Assembly: GCA_964542755.1 (NCBI GenBank)
Contig: CAZIWL010000011.1
Span: 1 to 62,166 of the forward strand
Direction of reading: 5' to 3'
DNA: 62,166 nt
Source: SKLM01 sp964542755
GTDB taxonomy: Bacteria > Chloroflexota > Anaerolineae > B4-G1
Shown here: one piece after another, positions 1 through 8,978 of the stretch
How the letters are laid out: each line of letters begins with the position of its first letter
Numbering within the stretch: the stretch's first letter is position 1
Notes under the pieces: model-generated
The model's database searches: none
What the model saw: only the letters and a program-made list of their open reading frames with translations
Told to the model about the DNA's origin: nothing
Position numbers and translations under genes: made by a program

Positions 1-63
1 TCAATGGAGCGGATTGAGGTTGCGTTGGAGCGGATGGGGGAGGCGCTGGGGAGACTGGGGTAG
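1..63 (+). CDS. 3' end of an upstream gene (partial, unknown)
   Basis: From base 1 the frame reads S-MERIEVALERMGEALGRLG and then a TAG stop. The spacing of Ile/Val/Leu/Met residues resembles an amphipathic coiled-coil helix, which fits the C-terminal tail of a protein encoded to the left of the window. Only 20 codons are visible, so no function can be assigned and chance cannot be excluded. Bases 64-210 between this stop and the next gene show nothing recognisable. Confidence 0.35.
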   Translation, partial: SMERIEVALERMGEALGRLG

Positions 64-210
64 AATCGGCCATCGCTATTGGCTCGAATGGAGGAGCGGG
101 ACGAATTGTCGGGTGTGGAACTCCGACCTACTCGGATGGGAGCGGCTATCAAGAATGGCTCGAAGGGACGTGTCGCGTGAATCGTGGGGGATGGAAGCCC
201 GACCTACGTC

Positions 211-1659
211 CTACTCTGCGTCAGTCTGTGTGATCTGCGGGTGGTCATCGCCCGCCGCCGCGGCATGGTGGTCCAACTCGCCGCTCAATAGACGTTGGAG
301 CCGAGTTAATGTCCGCAGCGCCTCGGGCGGCATGTGATTTCGGGTCCGCGGGTCGAACGACATCCAGTGGAGGGCTTCCACCAGTCTCGTGGCGACCGCG
401 TACGGCTCAGATGACGGCTTGCTCTCCACCAGCGGCTGGAGGATGTCGACCAGGCCGACGATTATCTCCGCTTGAGCCTCCACCCGGGCCGATTCGACCG
501 GCAAGAGTTCGGGCTGGCCCTCAGCGCGGCTGCTAAGTGTCCTGGCTTGCCAGTTGGCGTGCCAGGCGTCGATCCACTGCCCGGACACGATAGCGGAGAC
601 GGTCTCTGAGACTTCATGGAGCGCCTCATCCTCGGCGGACCCGGCTCGGGCCTCCGGGATCCCGACGCGGAGTTCGCCGACCTTGACGTCCACCAGGTTC
701 GCACCGACATCCTGGACATCCGTCTGAAGCACCTCTCGCAGGCGACCATGGATCTCGTCCCGAGGGTGCTGACGATCCCATTGGGGTGCCTTGATCAGCC
801 AATCGAGCCGATACGTGGCCAGGGTGTCACGGACAGCGGACTCGGCCATAGAGGCAACCCGATCGGTCCAGTCCTTTCGTTCGGCATAGCCGTTGTGGCC
901 GCGCACCCACGTGGCCGTCGCCGCGCGCAGGACAGACTCGTGATCGCTCCGCTGGGTCGAGGCTTGTTCTGGATCGATCTCCGACAAGGGGGTGTTCATG
1001 GTGCCCCGTCCGCTGCCGATCTGGAAGACGATGTCCACCTCGACTGTGATCGGTATGCCCTCCTTGGTCAGGGCGTAGACCTCTCGCACCCAGCGCTGTG
1101 GACGGAGGTCGATGGTCTCCCAGATCGTCTCGTGCCGACGGAGCGTGTGCATGCCGGTTCCCAGGATGCGCGCGAGGCTGCCGTACCGTTCTGTGACGAC
1201 GGCACTGTCGTCGTAGACGGTCAGTTGAGCGGGGCTGCCGAGCCGCCCAGAGACTCGGTCCTGACCCGAGGCGATGCGGCCCGCCCGTACCGAAATGCGC
1301 GGCGTTCCGCCGAGGGCCCCGAAGATGGTGTGGTTCAGACGGTCCTGTGCCTCCTGCAGGCCGACCGTCCCGTAGAGGTGGCGCAGGAATCCGGCCAGGA
1401 TGAGCGGCGTTGCGACCAGGGCGGCCACGAGGGGCGCCGCGGCCTCCAGAGAGCCAAGGGCCAGTGCCAGGGTCTCTCCGGCGGACGTGTAGACAGGGTC
1501 GGAAACCCCGGACGCGGTTCCGATCTCCCGGAGCCAAATCTCGGCCGCGAGGCCGATGATGACCCCAAGAAGGAGGACGACGCCCAGGGTTAGGACGGTA
1601 CGGCTTAGATGGCGTACCCGTGCTTTCCGCCGACGAGTCGGGCTGGCCTGGGGGACCAT
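211..1659 (-). CDS. SPFH/band 7-like membrane protein (downstream member of a pair)
   Basis: A 482-residue protein of unknown specific function. Two hydrophobic segments lie near the N-terminus (about residues 22-45 and 72-92). They are followed by a soluble region with SPFH-like texture: a beta-rich part (IDLRPQRW, then GIPITVEVDIVFQIG near residues 170-215) and helices rich in Ala/Glu. SPFH proteins form membrane-attached scaffolds, and this role is inferred from layout, not from a diagnostic motif. The gene starts one base after the TAG stop of the upstream gene (TAG-A-ATG), so the two are almost certainly co-transcribed and translationally coupled. Both proteins share the order membrane segments, 'IDLRPQ' and a 'xxEVxVPxxxxFQI' strand, so they look like diverged paralogues. 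A distinct uncharacterised family remains possible. Confidence 0.6.
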   Translation of the reverse strand: MVPQASPTRRRKARVRHLSRTVLTLGVVLLLGVIIGLAAEIWLREIGTASGVSDPVYTSAGETLALALGSLEAAAPLVAALVATPLILAGFLRHLYGTVGLQEAQDRLNHTIFGALGGTPRISVRAGRIASGQDRVSGRLGSPAQLTVYDDSAVVTERYGSLARILGTGMHTLRRHETIWETIDLRPQRWVREVYALTKEGIPITVEVDIVFQIGSGRGTMNTPLSEIDPEQASTQRSDHESVLRAATATWVRGHNGYAERKDWTDRVASMAESAVRDTLATYRLDWLIKAPQWDRQHPRDEIHGRLREVLQTDVQDVGANLVDVKVGELRVGIPEARAGSAEDEALHEVSETVSAIVSGQWIDAWHANWQARTLSSRAEGQPELLPVESARVEAQAEIIVGLVDILQPLVESKPSSEPYAVATRLVEALHWMSFDPRTRNHMPPEALRTLTRLQRLLSGELDHHAAAAGDDHPQITQTDAE

Positions 1660-1660
1660 T

Positions 1661-3139
1661 CTACTCCTCCACCGCCTGGCGCAGGTCGCTCAAGACGTCC
1701 CTGGTATGCTGCGGCAGGGCGTCGGTCAACTGTGGTCGGGCTGCGAGCGTCTCAAGCACCACAAGGAACTGCTTGAGCACGACGTCCGGGCTTGGCTCGG
1801 CCTGCGATTCGGCCAGACGCGCCAACTTCTGCCCCACATCAAGGATCAATTCCGTGCGTGCGTCGGCCCGCGCGTGCTCGAGGATCTGGAGCTGCTCGAC
1901 CCGTCCCTCGGCCTGGGTGAGCATAACCTTCCGCATCCACGCAGCTTGCCAACTACGTGCCCGCTTCACGTAGACCTCGGGATCCGTGGGCTCAAAATTG
2001 CCCAGCTGAACGCCCACGAGCTGGATCCCGATGGGTTTCAGCGTGGCGTGGAGCTCATTGGAGAGGTGTCGGGCCACGGCGCTCCGCGGGGGTTCACCTT
2101 TCACCTGATGGGGCGCATACAGGTCGTCGAAGCTCATCCGGCTGACGATGTCCCGGAGGATGTGCTCGGCCCGGACGCCGGGGAGATCGGCCCACAGATG
2201 GCGTCTGACCTCGCCCGATCCTTGCCTGCTGCCGGCACGCTCCACCCGTTGAGCGTGGACGGCCTTGAAAGCGGCGGCTCGACTGAAGGGTATCGACGTC
2301 CCCAGCATGGGGCGACGACGCCCCGCGTCGATCTGGAACGCCACCGACGCGGGCACCCGCACCTCAATCCCGTCCAGCGTGCGCCCGACCAGCTCGAACG
2401 TCCGCTCTTGAGGCCGGAGGTCGATGATTTGATCGACGCGCTCGCCGGGCCTGAGGAAGACGAGACCCGGTCCGCGGACGCCCTTGAGCTGGAGCTTGTC
2501 GGATATGGCAACGACCTGGTGGCTGGGCGTGATGACAAAGGAAGGTTTGTCGACGGACCGCTCCAGCGGTTCGCCGGGGAAGGGGCGGGTGTCGTCCCCG
2601 ACCATCGGACCGCCGTCCACGATGGTGCCCGGTCGGCCGGAACCGCCCAGCTGCGCCTTGAGGAGACGGAAAGCGTCCCGCGACTGATTCCGGTGCGGAA
2701 TCGGCAGGAGTTGTGTCGCACCGTAGCGGAGTCCCGTGTAGAGCACCAGGCCGCCGAGGGCGAGTGGGGCGAGATAGAGCAGAGCGCTCCGCTGGGGGAT
2801 GTGCCGGCTGAGCCCTAGTATCCACCCTGCACCGAGCGCCAGGCCTACGACGACGCCGAAGAACCGAGAACGCTGCCAGATGGCCAGGAGAAGAGCTACC
2901 GAGAGGCCAGATAGCATCCACCCATAGGCGATGGCGAAGAGGCCCGTCAGGAGGGGCCGCGTGAGGCCGCTGGTATCGATCAGTGGGAGGAGGACGATCA
3001 GCAGCCCGTGCAGGACCCCGGTGAGAGCCAGGGTACCGAGCAGCACGAGGAGATAGAATCCGAGAGAGCTTCTCCGACGAGAATCCTCGCGCCTATGTCT
3101 CTGGTTCCGCTGTCTCTGGTTCCGCGTCCGTTTTCCCAT
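1661..3139 (-). CDS. SPFH/band 7-like membrane protein (upstream member of a pair)
   Basis: A roughly 490-residue membrane protein. A very basic N-terminus (KRTRNQRQRNQRHRR) is followed by about four hydrophobic segments within residues 30-150. A cytosolic or extracytosolic region then resembles an SPFH fold: SFVITPSHQVVAISDKLQ, a 'PGERVDQIIDLRPQ' strand and a 'GIEVRVPASVAFQID' strand. The C-terminal part is helical and Gln/Glu/Ala-rich, as in stomatin-type proteins. The ATG at 3139 was chosen; a GTG at 3184 would add 15 residues and neither has a clear ribosome-binding site. The gene lies 57 bases after the convergently oriented-looking but same-strand desulfhydrase gene, so all three minus-strand genes may share a transcript. 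Function is unknown; the family call rests on domain layout only. Confidence 0.6.
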   Translation of the reverse strand: MGKRTRNQRQRNQRHRREDSRRRSSLGFYLLVLLGTLALTGVLHGLLIVLLPLIDTSGLTRPLLTGLFAIAYGWMLSGLSVALLLAIWQRSRFFGVVVGLALGAGWILGLSRHIPQRSALLYLAPLALGGLVLYTGLRYGATQLLPIPHRNQSRDAFRLLKAQLGGSGRPGTIVDGGPMVGDDTRPFPGEPLERSVDKPSFVITPSHQVVAISDKLQLKGVRGPGLVFLRPGERVDQIIDLRPQERTFELVGRTLDGIEVRVPASVAFQIDAGRRRPMLGTSIPFSRAAAFKAVHAQRVERAGSRQGSGEVRRHLWADLPGVRAEHILRDIVSRMSFDDLYAPHQVKGEPPRSAVARHLSNELHATLKPIGIQLVGVQLGNFEPTDPEVYVKRARSWQAAWMRKVMLTQAEGRVEQLQILEHARADARTELILDVGQKLARLAESQAEPSPDVVLKQFLVVLETLAARPQLTDALPQHTRDVLSDLRQAVEE

Positions 3140-3196
3140 TTGGGGCGTCAACGTATAGCCCGGCTTGCCTGGCGGTCTGGACACTACAGAGAGTCG

Positions 3197-4192
3197 CTAG
3201 ACCCCGGCGGCTCCCTCCAACAGATCGTCGGCGCGCGCGAAGAGCCCCCCGGTGCCCCCCGTGTGCCAGAAGAGTACAGCGTCCTCAGCGGAGAACTGCC
3301 CTTGCTTGATCCTATCGATGAGGCCGCCAAAGGCGCGTCCCGTGTAGACAGGATCGAGGAGGAGGCCCTCCTCCCGGGCCAGAACGCGTATGGCCTCGCG
3401 CTCCAGATCGCTTATGACGCCGTAGCCCCCCCCGACGTACGCATCCTCGACATCGAAGTCCTGCGGCTCGAATGCGAGCTCCAGGTCGAGAAGCGCGGCG
3501 GTGTCTGTGGCGAGTTCGGCGAGGTTGGATCGCAGGTCGTCGGCTGAGGGCGCGACGCTGATGCCGAGGATCCGTCCCTCGAAGCCGAGGGCGCGAGCGG
3601 CAAGGCATAGCCCGGCCTGAGTGCCACCGCTCGAGGAGGCGAGGACAATGTGGCTGAAGGTCTCCTCTCGCTGGGCGCACTGGGAGAGGAGCTCCTCCAT
3701 GGCAGCCGCATATCCGCTCGCGCCGATCCGGTTGCTCCCGCCGTACGGGATGAGGTAGGGGCGCCGGCCTCTGTCGCGCAGCTCTTGGGCAACGGCCTCC
3801 ATCCGCTCGGGTGGTGGGTCATCACCGGACCAGGCTAGCTCTGCGCCGAGGAGGTGATCCAGGAGCAGGTTGCCACGGCTGGCGCTGGGCGAGTGGCCTT
3901 CCAGAACGAGGACTGCAGCCAGGCCGCACTTGGCAGCAGCCGCGGCTGTCTGCCGTGCGTGATTGGATTGGGCCGCCCCGCACGTGATCAGGGTGTCGGC
4001 CTCTTCCGCGAGGGCGTCGGCGACGAGGAACTCGAGCTTCCGGGCCTTGTTGCCCCCCGTGGCCAGTCCGGTTTGATCGTCCCGCTTGACCCAGAGCGTG
4101 GGGCCCTTGAGGTAAGCCGACAGCCGGGGGAGCGGCTCCAGCGGGGTGGGTAGGTGCGCGACGTCGACGCGCGGAAGCGGATCGGTGATCAT
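3197..4192 (-). CDS. PLP-dependent D-cysteine desulfhydrase / ACC deaminase family enzyme
   Basis: A 331-residue fold-type II PLP enzyme. D-cysteine desulfhydrases release pyruvate, ammonia and sulfide from D-cysteine, and the closely related ACC deaminases open 1-aminocyclopropane-1-carboxylate. Visible signatures are the substrate loop LPTPLEPLPRL at the N-terminus, the PLP lysine in GGNKARKLEF (Lys49), the phosphate/substrate-binding GAAQSNHARQTAA stretch, SSSGGTQAGL, and a C-terminal HTGGTGGLFA. Length is normal for the family. The ATG at 4192 was chosen because GAGGAGG lies four bases upstream; the frame is open 30 codons further but without support. Which substrate is used cannot be settled from sequence. 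Sulfide release would fit the sulfur-related island at 17-24 kb, but the two loci are not adjacent. Confidence 0.85.
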   Translation of the reverse strand: MITDPLPRVDVAHLPTPLEPLPRLSAYLKGPTLWVKRDDQTGLATGGNKARKLEFLVADALAEEADTLITCGAAQSNHARQTAAAAAKCGLAAVLVLEGHSPSASRGNLLLDHLLGAELAWSGDDPPPERMEAVAQELRDRGRRPYLIPYGGSNRIGASGYAAAMEELLSQCAQREETFSHIVLASSSGGTQAGLCLAARALGFEGRILGISVAPSADDLRSNLAELATDTAALLDLELAFEPQDFDVEDAYVGGGYGVISDLEREAIRVLAREEGLLLDPVYTGRAFGGLIDRIKQGQFSAEDAVLFWHTGGTGGLFARADDLLEGAAGV

Positions 4193-4227
4193 CGAACCTC
4201 CTCGTTGCCGTGCTGGCCGAACCATGG

Positions 4228-4256
4228 TTCCAACAAAGCGCCCATCAAGGTATAAT
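4228..4256 (+). promoter_or_regulatory. Sigma70-type promoter of the 4320 subtilase
   Basis: A perfect TATAAT -10 box at 4251-4256 is preceded after 17 bases by a weak -35 (TTCCAA, 4228-4233). The predicted transcript starts near 4263, giving a leader of about 57 bases before the ATG at 4320. Confidence 0.55.
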
Positions 4257-4319
4257 GGCTCTCCACCTGAGTTCGCACTCACGCAAAGAACCTATGGCAG
4301 TCGTTGTGAATGGAGAGAT

Positions 4320-7300
4320 ATGAGAACACTCCGCAGAGTCGCGGGTATGATACTCCTATCCGTCGTTTTGGCAAATGGCCGCCAGGCGGTTGGCCCCTTG
4401 ACGATGGGTGCTGCCGCTGCGGCACCGCGCGCGCCTGCCGAGAAATCCTGGAACAGTGGCCCGGACGATCGATTGGATGTCCTTCGTGTTGAGGGTTTTG
4501 TTGCCACTGGAGACCCGACCGCGCCCAGGGGGAGAATGGACCTTTCGTATGGCCCGTCAGACGCCCCACCAACCCTCCCCCTCGAACCCGACGTCCGGCG
4601 GGCGCTCGTCGAAGCTAGGGATGCGCCCGGCGGGCGGTTGAGGGTGATCTTCTACCTGAAGGATGAGGCGAGCCTGACCGACGCAGCAGCCAATGCGCGT
4701 GACGACCGAGACGTCCGGAGTGCGGTCGTCGCCTCGCTGCAGGCCACGGCGGATCGGAGCCAGGCGGGCCTCCACCCCTACCTGGAGGCAGGGCGGGCCT
4801 CCGGGCAGATTACGTCGTACACACCGTTCTGGATCACGAACGCCATCGCCGTGGAGGCGGGACCGGAGACGATTGTGGCTTTGGCGGGCCGACCATCCGT
4901 GGAACGGGTCTCTTTGGATCACTGGCGGCAGTGGGTGCCCCGCCTGCCGGCGAGGCTGGGGGACGAGGCCTCTGGGCCTCTGGGCACGAGTACAGCCCCG
5001 GCGGGGCTGGAGTGGAACGTGGAGCGGGTGCGGGCCGACGAGGTGTGGCAGACGCTGGGGATCTCCGGCACGGGCGCGCTGGTAGCCGGCATCGACACCG
5101 GGGTCGACTGGTTTCACCCGGCGCTGCGCGAGAACTACCGGGGGCACAATCCTAACGGACTCCCTGACCATCGGTACAGCTGGTTCGACGCCACCGGCCA
5201 AGGCGCGCTCTATCCGGTGGACGGTCATGGGCACGGCACCCATACGTTGGGCACGGCTGTGGGCAGGGGCGGGATCGGTGTGGCCCCGGGGGCTGACTGG
5301 ATCGGCGTCAAAGTGCTCGACAACCAGGGGTACGGACGCGACTCTTGGATCCACGCGGGGCTTCAGTGGGCCCTGGCACCCGGGGGCGACCCCGAGCGCG
5401 CACCAGACGTGGTGAACTGCTCCTGGGGAAAGTCGAATCCCTGGTCGACGACGTTTGAGGAAGACCTTCGGGCTCTCAGGGCAGCCAATATCCTGCCTGT
5501 CTTCGCCAGCGGAAACACGGGCCCTGGCCAGGGTACGTTGAACTCACCGGCCTCGCTGCCCGACGCTTTCGCTGTTGGGGCTGTCGACCAGTACGATGAG
5601 GTGGCGAACTTCTCCAGCCGCGGGCCATCGCCTTGGGGCGAGATCCGCCCACACGTGGTAGCGCCCGGGGTGCACATCCGGTCCAGCATGCCGGGCGGCG
5701 CTTACGGCTTTCTTGATGGCACCTCCATGGCAGCACCCCACGTATCCGGCATTGCAGCCGTGATTCGAGCCATCAGCCCGACGATGGGCATCGCGGACGT
5801 GACAGCCGTCCTGACCGAGACCGCTGTGCGCCTGAGCGAACCGGTGCCCAACAACGAAAGCGGCTGGGGACGACTGGATGCCTTCGCCGCGGCACGCGCC
5901 GTGGCCGAGCCAGCTATCATCACGGGGATGGTCTGGGACGCGTCCGGCGGCGGCGGGGCAGAGCGGCTGCCGATTGCAGGGGCTCAGGTGAGGGCCTCGT
6001 CCATAGAGGGAGGGCGGGGTACCGTCACCACGGATGACGGCGGGGTCTACGTGATGGCGATTGCGTCCGGAATCTACGATCTGACCGCATCGGCCTTCGC
6101 GTATGAGCCTGCGACCGTCCGAGGGGTGCGGGCCATCAGCGGCACGACCACGGCGCGAGACCTTGGGCTCTCGCCGCTCCCGAGCGGCACGCTTGCGGTC
6201 TCGGTGACTGACGGCGCCACGGGCCAACCACTCACAAGCACCGTCGACGTGCTCGAGACCCCCTATTCCGTCGAGGCATCGAGCGCCGTCTTCGATCTGC
6301 CTACGGGGTCGTACACAGTTCGCGCCGAGAAGCTGGGCTACCACGTCGGCACCGTGACAGCCACCGTCGAGACGGGGGAGACCGCGCACGCATCAGTTGC
6401 TCTTGAGGCGGCTCCCTCCATCCTGCTCATCGACGGAGGCCGCTGGTACTATGACAGCCAGATCGCGTACTACCGCCAGGCACTGGATGACCTGGAGTTG
6501 TCGTACGACGAGCTTCCCATCCGGCAGATGTGGGGCGCCGCACCGTCGGCGGAGGATCTAGCGGCGTACGACGTGGTGATATGGAGCGACCCGCGCTATG
6601 CGCCGGGCTACGTGGGGGCTGGGGAGGCGATAGCCACCTATCTGGACGGGGGTGGGCATCTCCTGGTCAGCGGCCAGGACGTCGGCTTCTGGGATGGGGG
6701 TGGGAGCGCGACGGGCTGGAGCTCCTACTACCATGACTACCTCAAGGCCAGATTCGTGGAGGACGCGGCTCCCACCCGGGCGCTGGTGGGCAGCGAGGAG
6801 GGGATCTTTGCCGGGGAGACCATCACCATAGCAGGGCCCGGCGGGGCGGATAACCAGGACTATCCGGACGTGGTGAGTCTGGCCGACGTGGACGCTGCCG
6901 TGCCCCTGTGGCAATACGTGGATAACGGCTGTGGTGGGACGCAGGTGTCCACGTGCGTCCCCTATCGCGCGGCTTACTTCGCCTTCGGTTTCGAGGCCAT
7001 CGATGACCGAGATAGTCGACGGCGGGTCATGGATCGGGCGATCGACTGGTTGGTGGCGGCCCCCCCGACAGTGGGGTTGGAGGTGACCTCCGAGCGCGCA
7101 CTCCGCATCGCGGAGGCTGGGACGCTGGTGACGCACACCGTGCGCGTGCGCCACGTGGGCCAGGGCGGATCCGTGGACGAGATCACGCTGGCTGTGGACG
7201 GTGGTTCCTGGCTGACCGAGCTTAGCCACCCGAGCCTGACCCTGTCCCCCTGCGTATCATCCACCGTCACCATCAGCGTCACCGTCCCGGCGACGGCCGG

Positions 7301-8978
7301 CGTCGACGTGCGCGACGTCATCACGCTGACGGCTCAGTCCTCGCTCTCCGCCACGCTGACAGTCAGCGCGACGCTGGAGACGAAGACGCCTGCATCTGTC
7401 CTCCTGGTCGATGACGACCGATGGTACGATCAGCAGCCGGTGTACGTCGATGCGATGATCGAGGCGGGTCTGGGCCACGATGTCTGGACCACATCTCCGT
7501 CGTTGGGGTCCCACGGATTGGGCCCGGGCCCGGAGACGTTGGCCATGTACCCTGTCGTCGTCTGGTGGACGGGCTACGACTGGTACGCTCCCATCGTGGA
7601 GCAGGAGCAGGCCTGGCTGCGGGACTATCTCTCCTCTGGAGGACGCCTGTTCTTTTCGTCGCAGGACTACCTTTACTACCATGGAGAGGACCGCTTCCCC
7701 TTTGATCATCTGGGGGTTCTCACCTATACGCAGGACGTCACCTCCACGGCCGCCGGGGGCGTGAGTGGGCATCCCATCGGGGACGGTCTTGGGCCCTGGG
7801 AACTGACCTTCCCGACGGGCTACCAGAACTGGTCCGATGCGCTCACACCCGGGGTGGACGTGGGGGTCGTCTTCCGCGATCAGGAGGGACGGTCGACCGC
7901 CCTGACGAGCCGGGGTGGGCCCGGGGCGTCGGTCTTCCTGGGCTTTCCCTTCGAGGCACTCCCGGATGTGGAAAGGGGGAGGGTCATGGAGCGCTCTGTG
8001 GGGTGGCTCTCGTGGTTGGGCACATCGACTTTCGAGGCGTGCCCGGGGGGCGCCGCTGTCGGTGACTGGGTGACCCCAACGCTCATTCTGCGGAATGATG
8101 GGCCTGTTGCCGTCACCGGGGTGGTCTCGAACACCGTGCCGAGGGAGCTGGCCGTTGAGGAGGCGTCCATGGCCGGGGGCGCCGACTACGAGACGGCGGC
8201 CAGACGGCTTTCGTGGCGCGGGAGCCTGGCGTCTGGGGGCGTGACGACCATCACGTACCGGGCACAGGTGGTCAGCCAGCCGGTGGATGCCGACGCGGTG
8301 GTCAGCCCGGCCCGGCTCACGCTTGAGGAGCACGGCATTTCCTTCGAGCGGCATGCTAGGGTGCTGATAGAGGCACCGGATCTCCGCCGCTCGGCTTTCA
8401 CCTGTACGCCCGCTACCGTGCGCCCCGGCGACGGCACCACCTGCACGCTGACGCTACGTAACGCCGGCGTGAGAGATGCCGTCGACGCACACGCCCGCAT
8501 CGAGCTTCCCGGTGTCTTCGAGATCGGCGACGGGGTCGCTGCCTCGGAGGTCGGGCAGTTGAGGCAGGTGGGCAGCGCTATCGTATGGAGTGGGCCGCTG
8601 ATGGCTCAGTCGACGGCCCGCCTGGTGTTTCCGGTGCGGATGTCGTCGGCTCTTACCCCGCGGGTGCGCTACGGCGTGACTTTCATAAGTGACGGGACCG
8701 GCTGGAGGGCCGAGAGACCGACCTGGGTGATGGTTGAGCCGCTGCGCGTCTACTTGCCCTGGGTGGTGCGAGAGGCCGGTGGGCTTGCCCGGATGCCCGG
8801 GCAGCGTTTACTGAGCGAAGACCAGGTGATTCAGGTGGGCGTAAAGGACGGCGGGCTCGGCGCGGAGGCGGATCAGCACGGCCTCCTCACGCCCCGCAGG
8901 CACCTGCAAGCGCCAGGCGTCGAGCCGGGGGAGGCGCTCGAGGAGGGTGCCGTGCCGGGCCAGCGCCCCCGACGCTGA
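4320..8978 (+). CDS. Large secreted multidomain subtilisin-like serine protease (S8)
   Basis: A 1552-residue exported protease. After a signal peptide (MRTLRRVAGMILLSVV) and a propeptide-like region comes an S8 catalytic domain with the complete triad: Asp259 in GIDTGVDW, His305 in GHGHGTH and Ser469 in GTSMAAPH. Two carboxypeptidase-regulatory-like beta domains follow (about residues 540-690). Next come two similar GATase/flavodoxin-like units beginning ILLIDGGRWYY and VLLVDDDRWYD, and then two DUF11-like Ig domains. Near residue 1478 sits YLPWVV, the short motif that ends several secreted proteins here. The last 60 or so residues lie opposite the C-terminal coding part of the convergent gene at 8808 and look like read-through rather than real protein. 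The ATG at 4320 has GGAGAG upstream. Probably a surface scavenging protease. Confidence 0.85.
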   Translation: MRTLRRVAGMILLSVVLANGRQAVGPLTMGAAAAAPRAPAEKSWNSGPDDRLDVLRVEGFVATGDPTAPRGRMDLSYGPSDAPPTLPLEPDVRRALVEARDAPGGRLRVIFYLKDEASLTDAAANARDDRDVRSAVVASLQATADRSQAGLHPYLEAGRASGQITSYTPFWITNAIAVEAGPETIVALAGRPSVERVSLDHWRQWVPRLPARLGDEASGPLGTSTAPAGLEWNVERVRADEVWQTLGISGTGALVAGIDTGVDWFHPALRENYRGHNPNGLPDHRYSWFDATGQGALYPVDGHGHGTHTLGTAVGRGGIGVAPGADWIGVKVLDNQGYGRDSWIHAGLQWALAPGGDPERAPDVVNCSWGKSNPWSTTFEEDLRALRAANILPVFASGNTGPGQGTLNSPASLPDAFAVGAVDQYDEVANFSSRGPSPWGEIRPHVVAPGVHIRSSMPGGAYGFLDGTSMAAPHVSGIAAVIRAISPTMGIADVTAVLTETAVRLSEPVPNNESGWGRLDAFAAARAVAEPAIITGMVWDASGGGGAERLPIAGAQVRASSIEGGRGTVTTDDGGVYVMAIASGIYDLTASAFAYEPATVRGVRAISGTTTARDLGLSPLPSGTLAVSVTDGATGQPLTSTVDVLETPYSVEASSAVFDLPTGSYTVRAEKLGYHVGTVTATVETGETAHASVALEAAPSILLIDGGRWYYDSQIAYYRQALDDLELSYDELPIRQMWGAAPSAEDLAAYDVVIWSDPRYAPGYVGAGEAIATYLDGGGHLLVSGQDVGFWDGGGSATGWSSYYHDYLKARFVEDAAPTRALVGSEEGIFAGETITIAGPGGADNQDYPDVVSLADVDAAVPLWQYVDNGCGGTQVSTCVPYRAAYFAFGFEAIDDRDSRRRVMDRAIDWLVAAPPTVGLEVTSERALRIAEAGTLVTHTVRVRHVGQGGSVDEITLAVDGGSWLTELSHPSLTLSPCVSSTVTISVTVPATAGVDVRDVITLTAQSSLSATLTVSATLETKTPASVLLVDDDRWYDQQPVYVDAMIEAGLGHDVWTTSPSLGSHGLGPGPETLAMYPVVVWWTGYDWYAPIVEQEQAWLRDYLSSGGRLFFSSQDYLYYHGEDRFPFDHLGVLTYTQDVTSTAAGGVSGHPIGDGLGPWELTFPTGYQNWSDALTPGVDVGVVFRDQEGRSTALTSRGGPGASVFLGFPFEALPDVERGRVMERSVGWLSWLGTSTFEACPGGAAVGDWVTPTLILRNDGPVAVTGVVSNTVPRELAVEEASMAGGADYETAARRLSWRGSLASGGVTTITYRAQVVSQPVDADAVVSPARLTLEEHGISFERHARVLIEAPDLRRSAFTCTPATVRPGDGTTCTLTLRNAGVRDAVDAHARIELPGVFEIGDGVAASEVGQLRQVGSAIVWSGPLMAQSTARLVFPVRMSSALTPRVRYGVTFISDGTGWRAERPTWVMVEPLRVYLPWVVREAGGLARMPGQRLLSEDQVIQVGVKDGGLGAEADQHGLLTPRRHLQAPGVEPGEALEEGAVPGQRPRR

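Noticed and set aside
616..2818. Plus-strand frames of 325 and 420 codons over the SPFH-like genes
   Set aside because: Antisense shadows; the minus-strand genes have membrane helices, coupled start and stop codons, and paralogous motifs.
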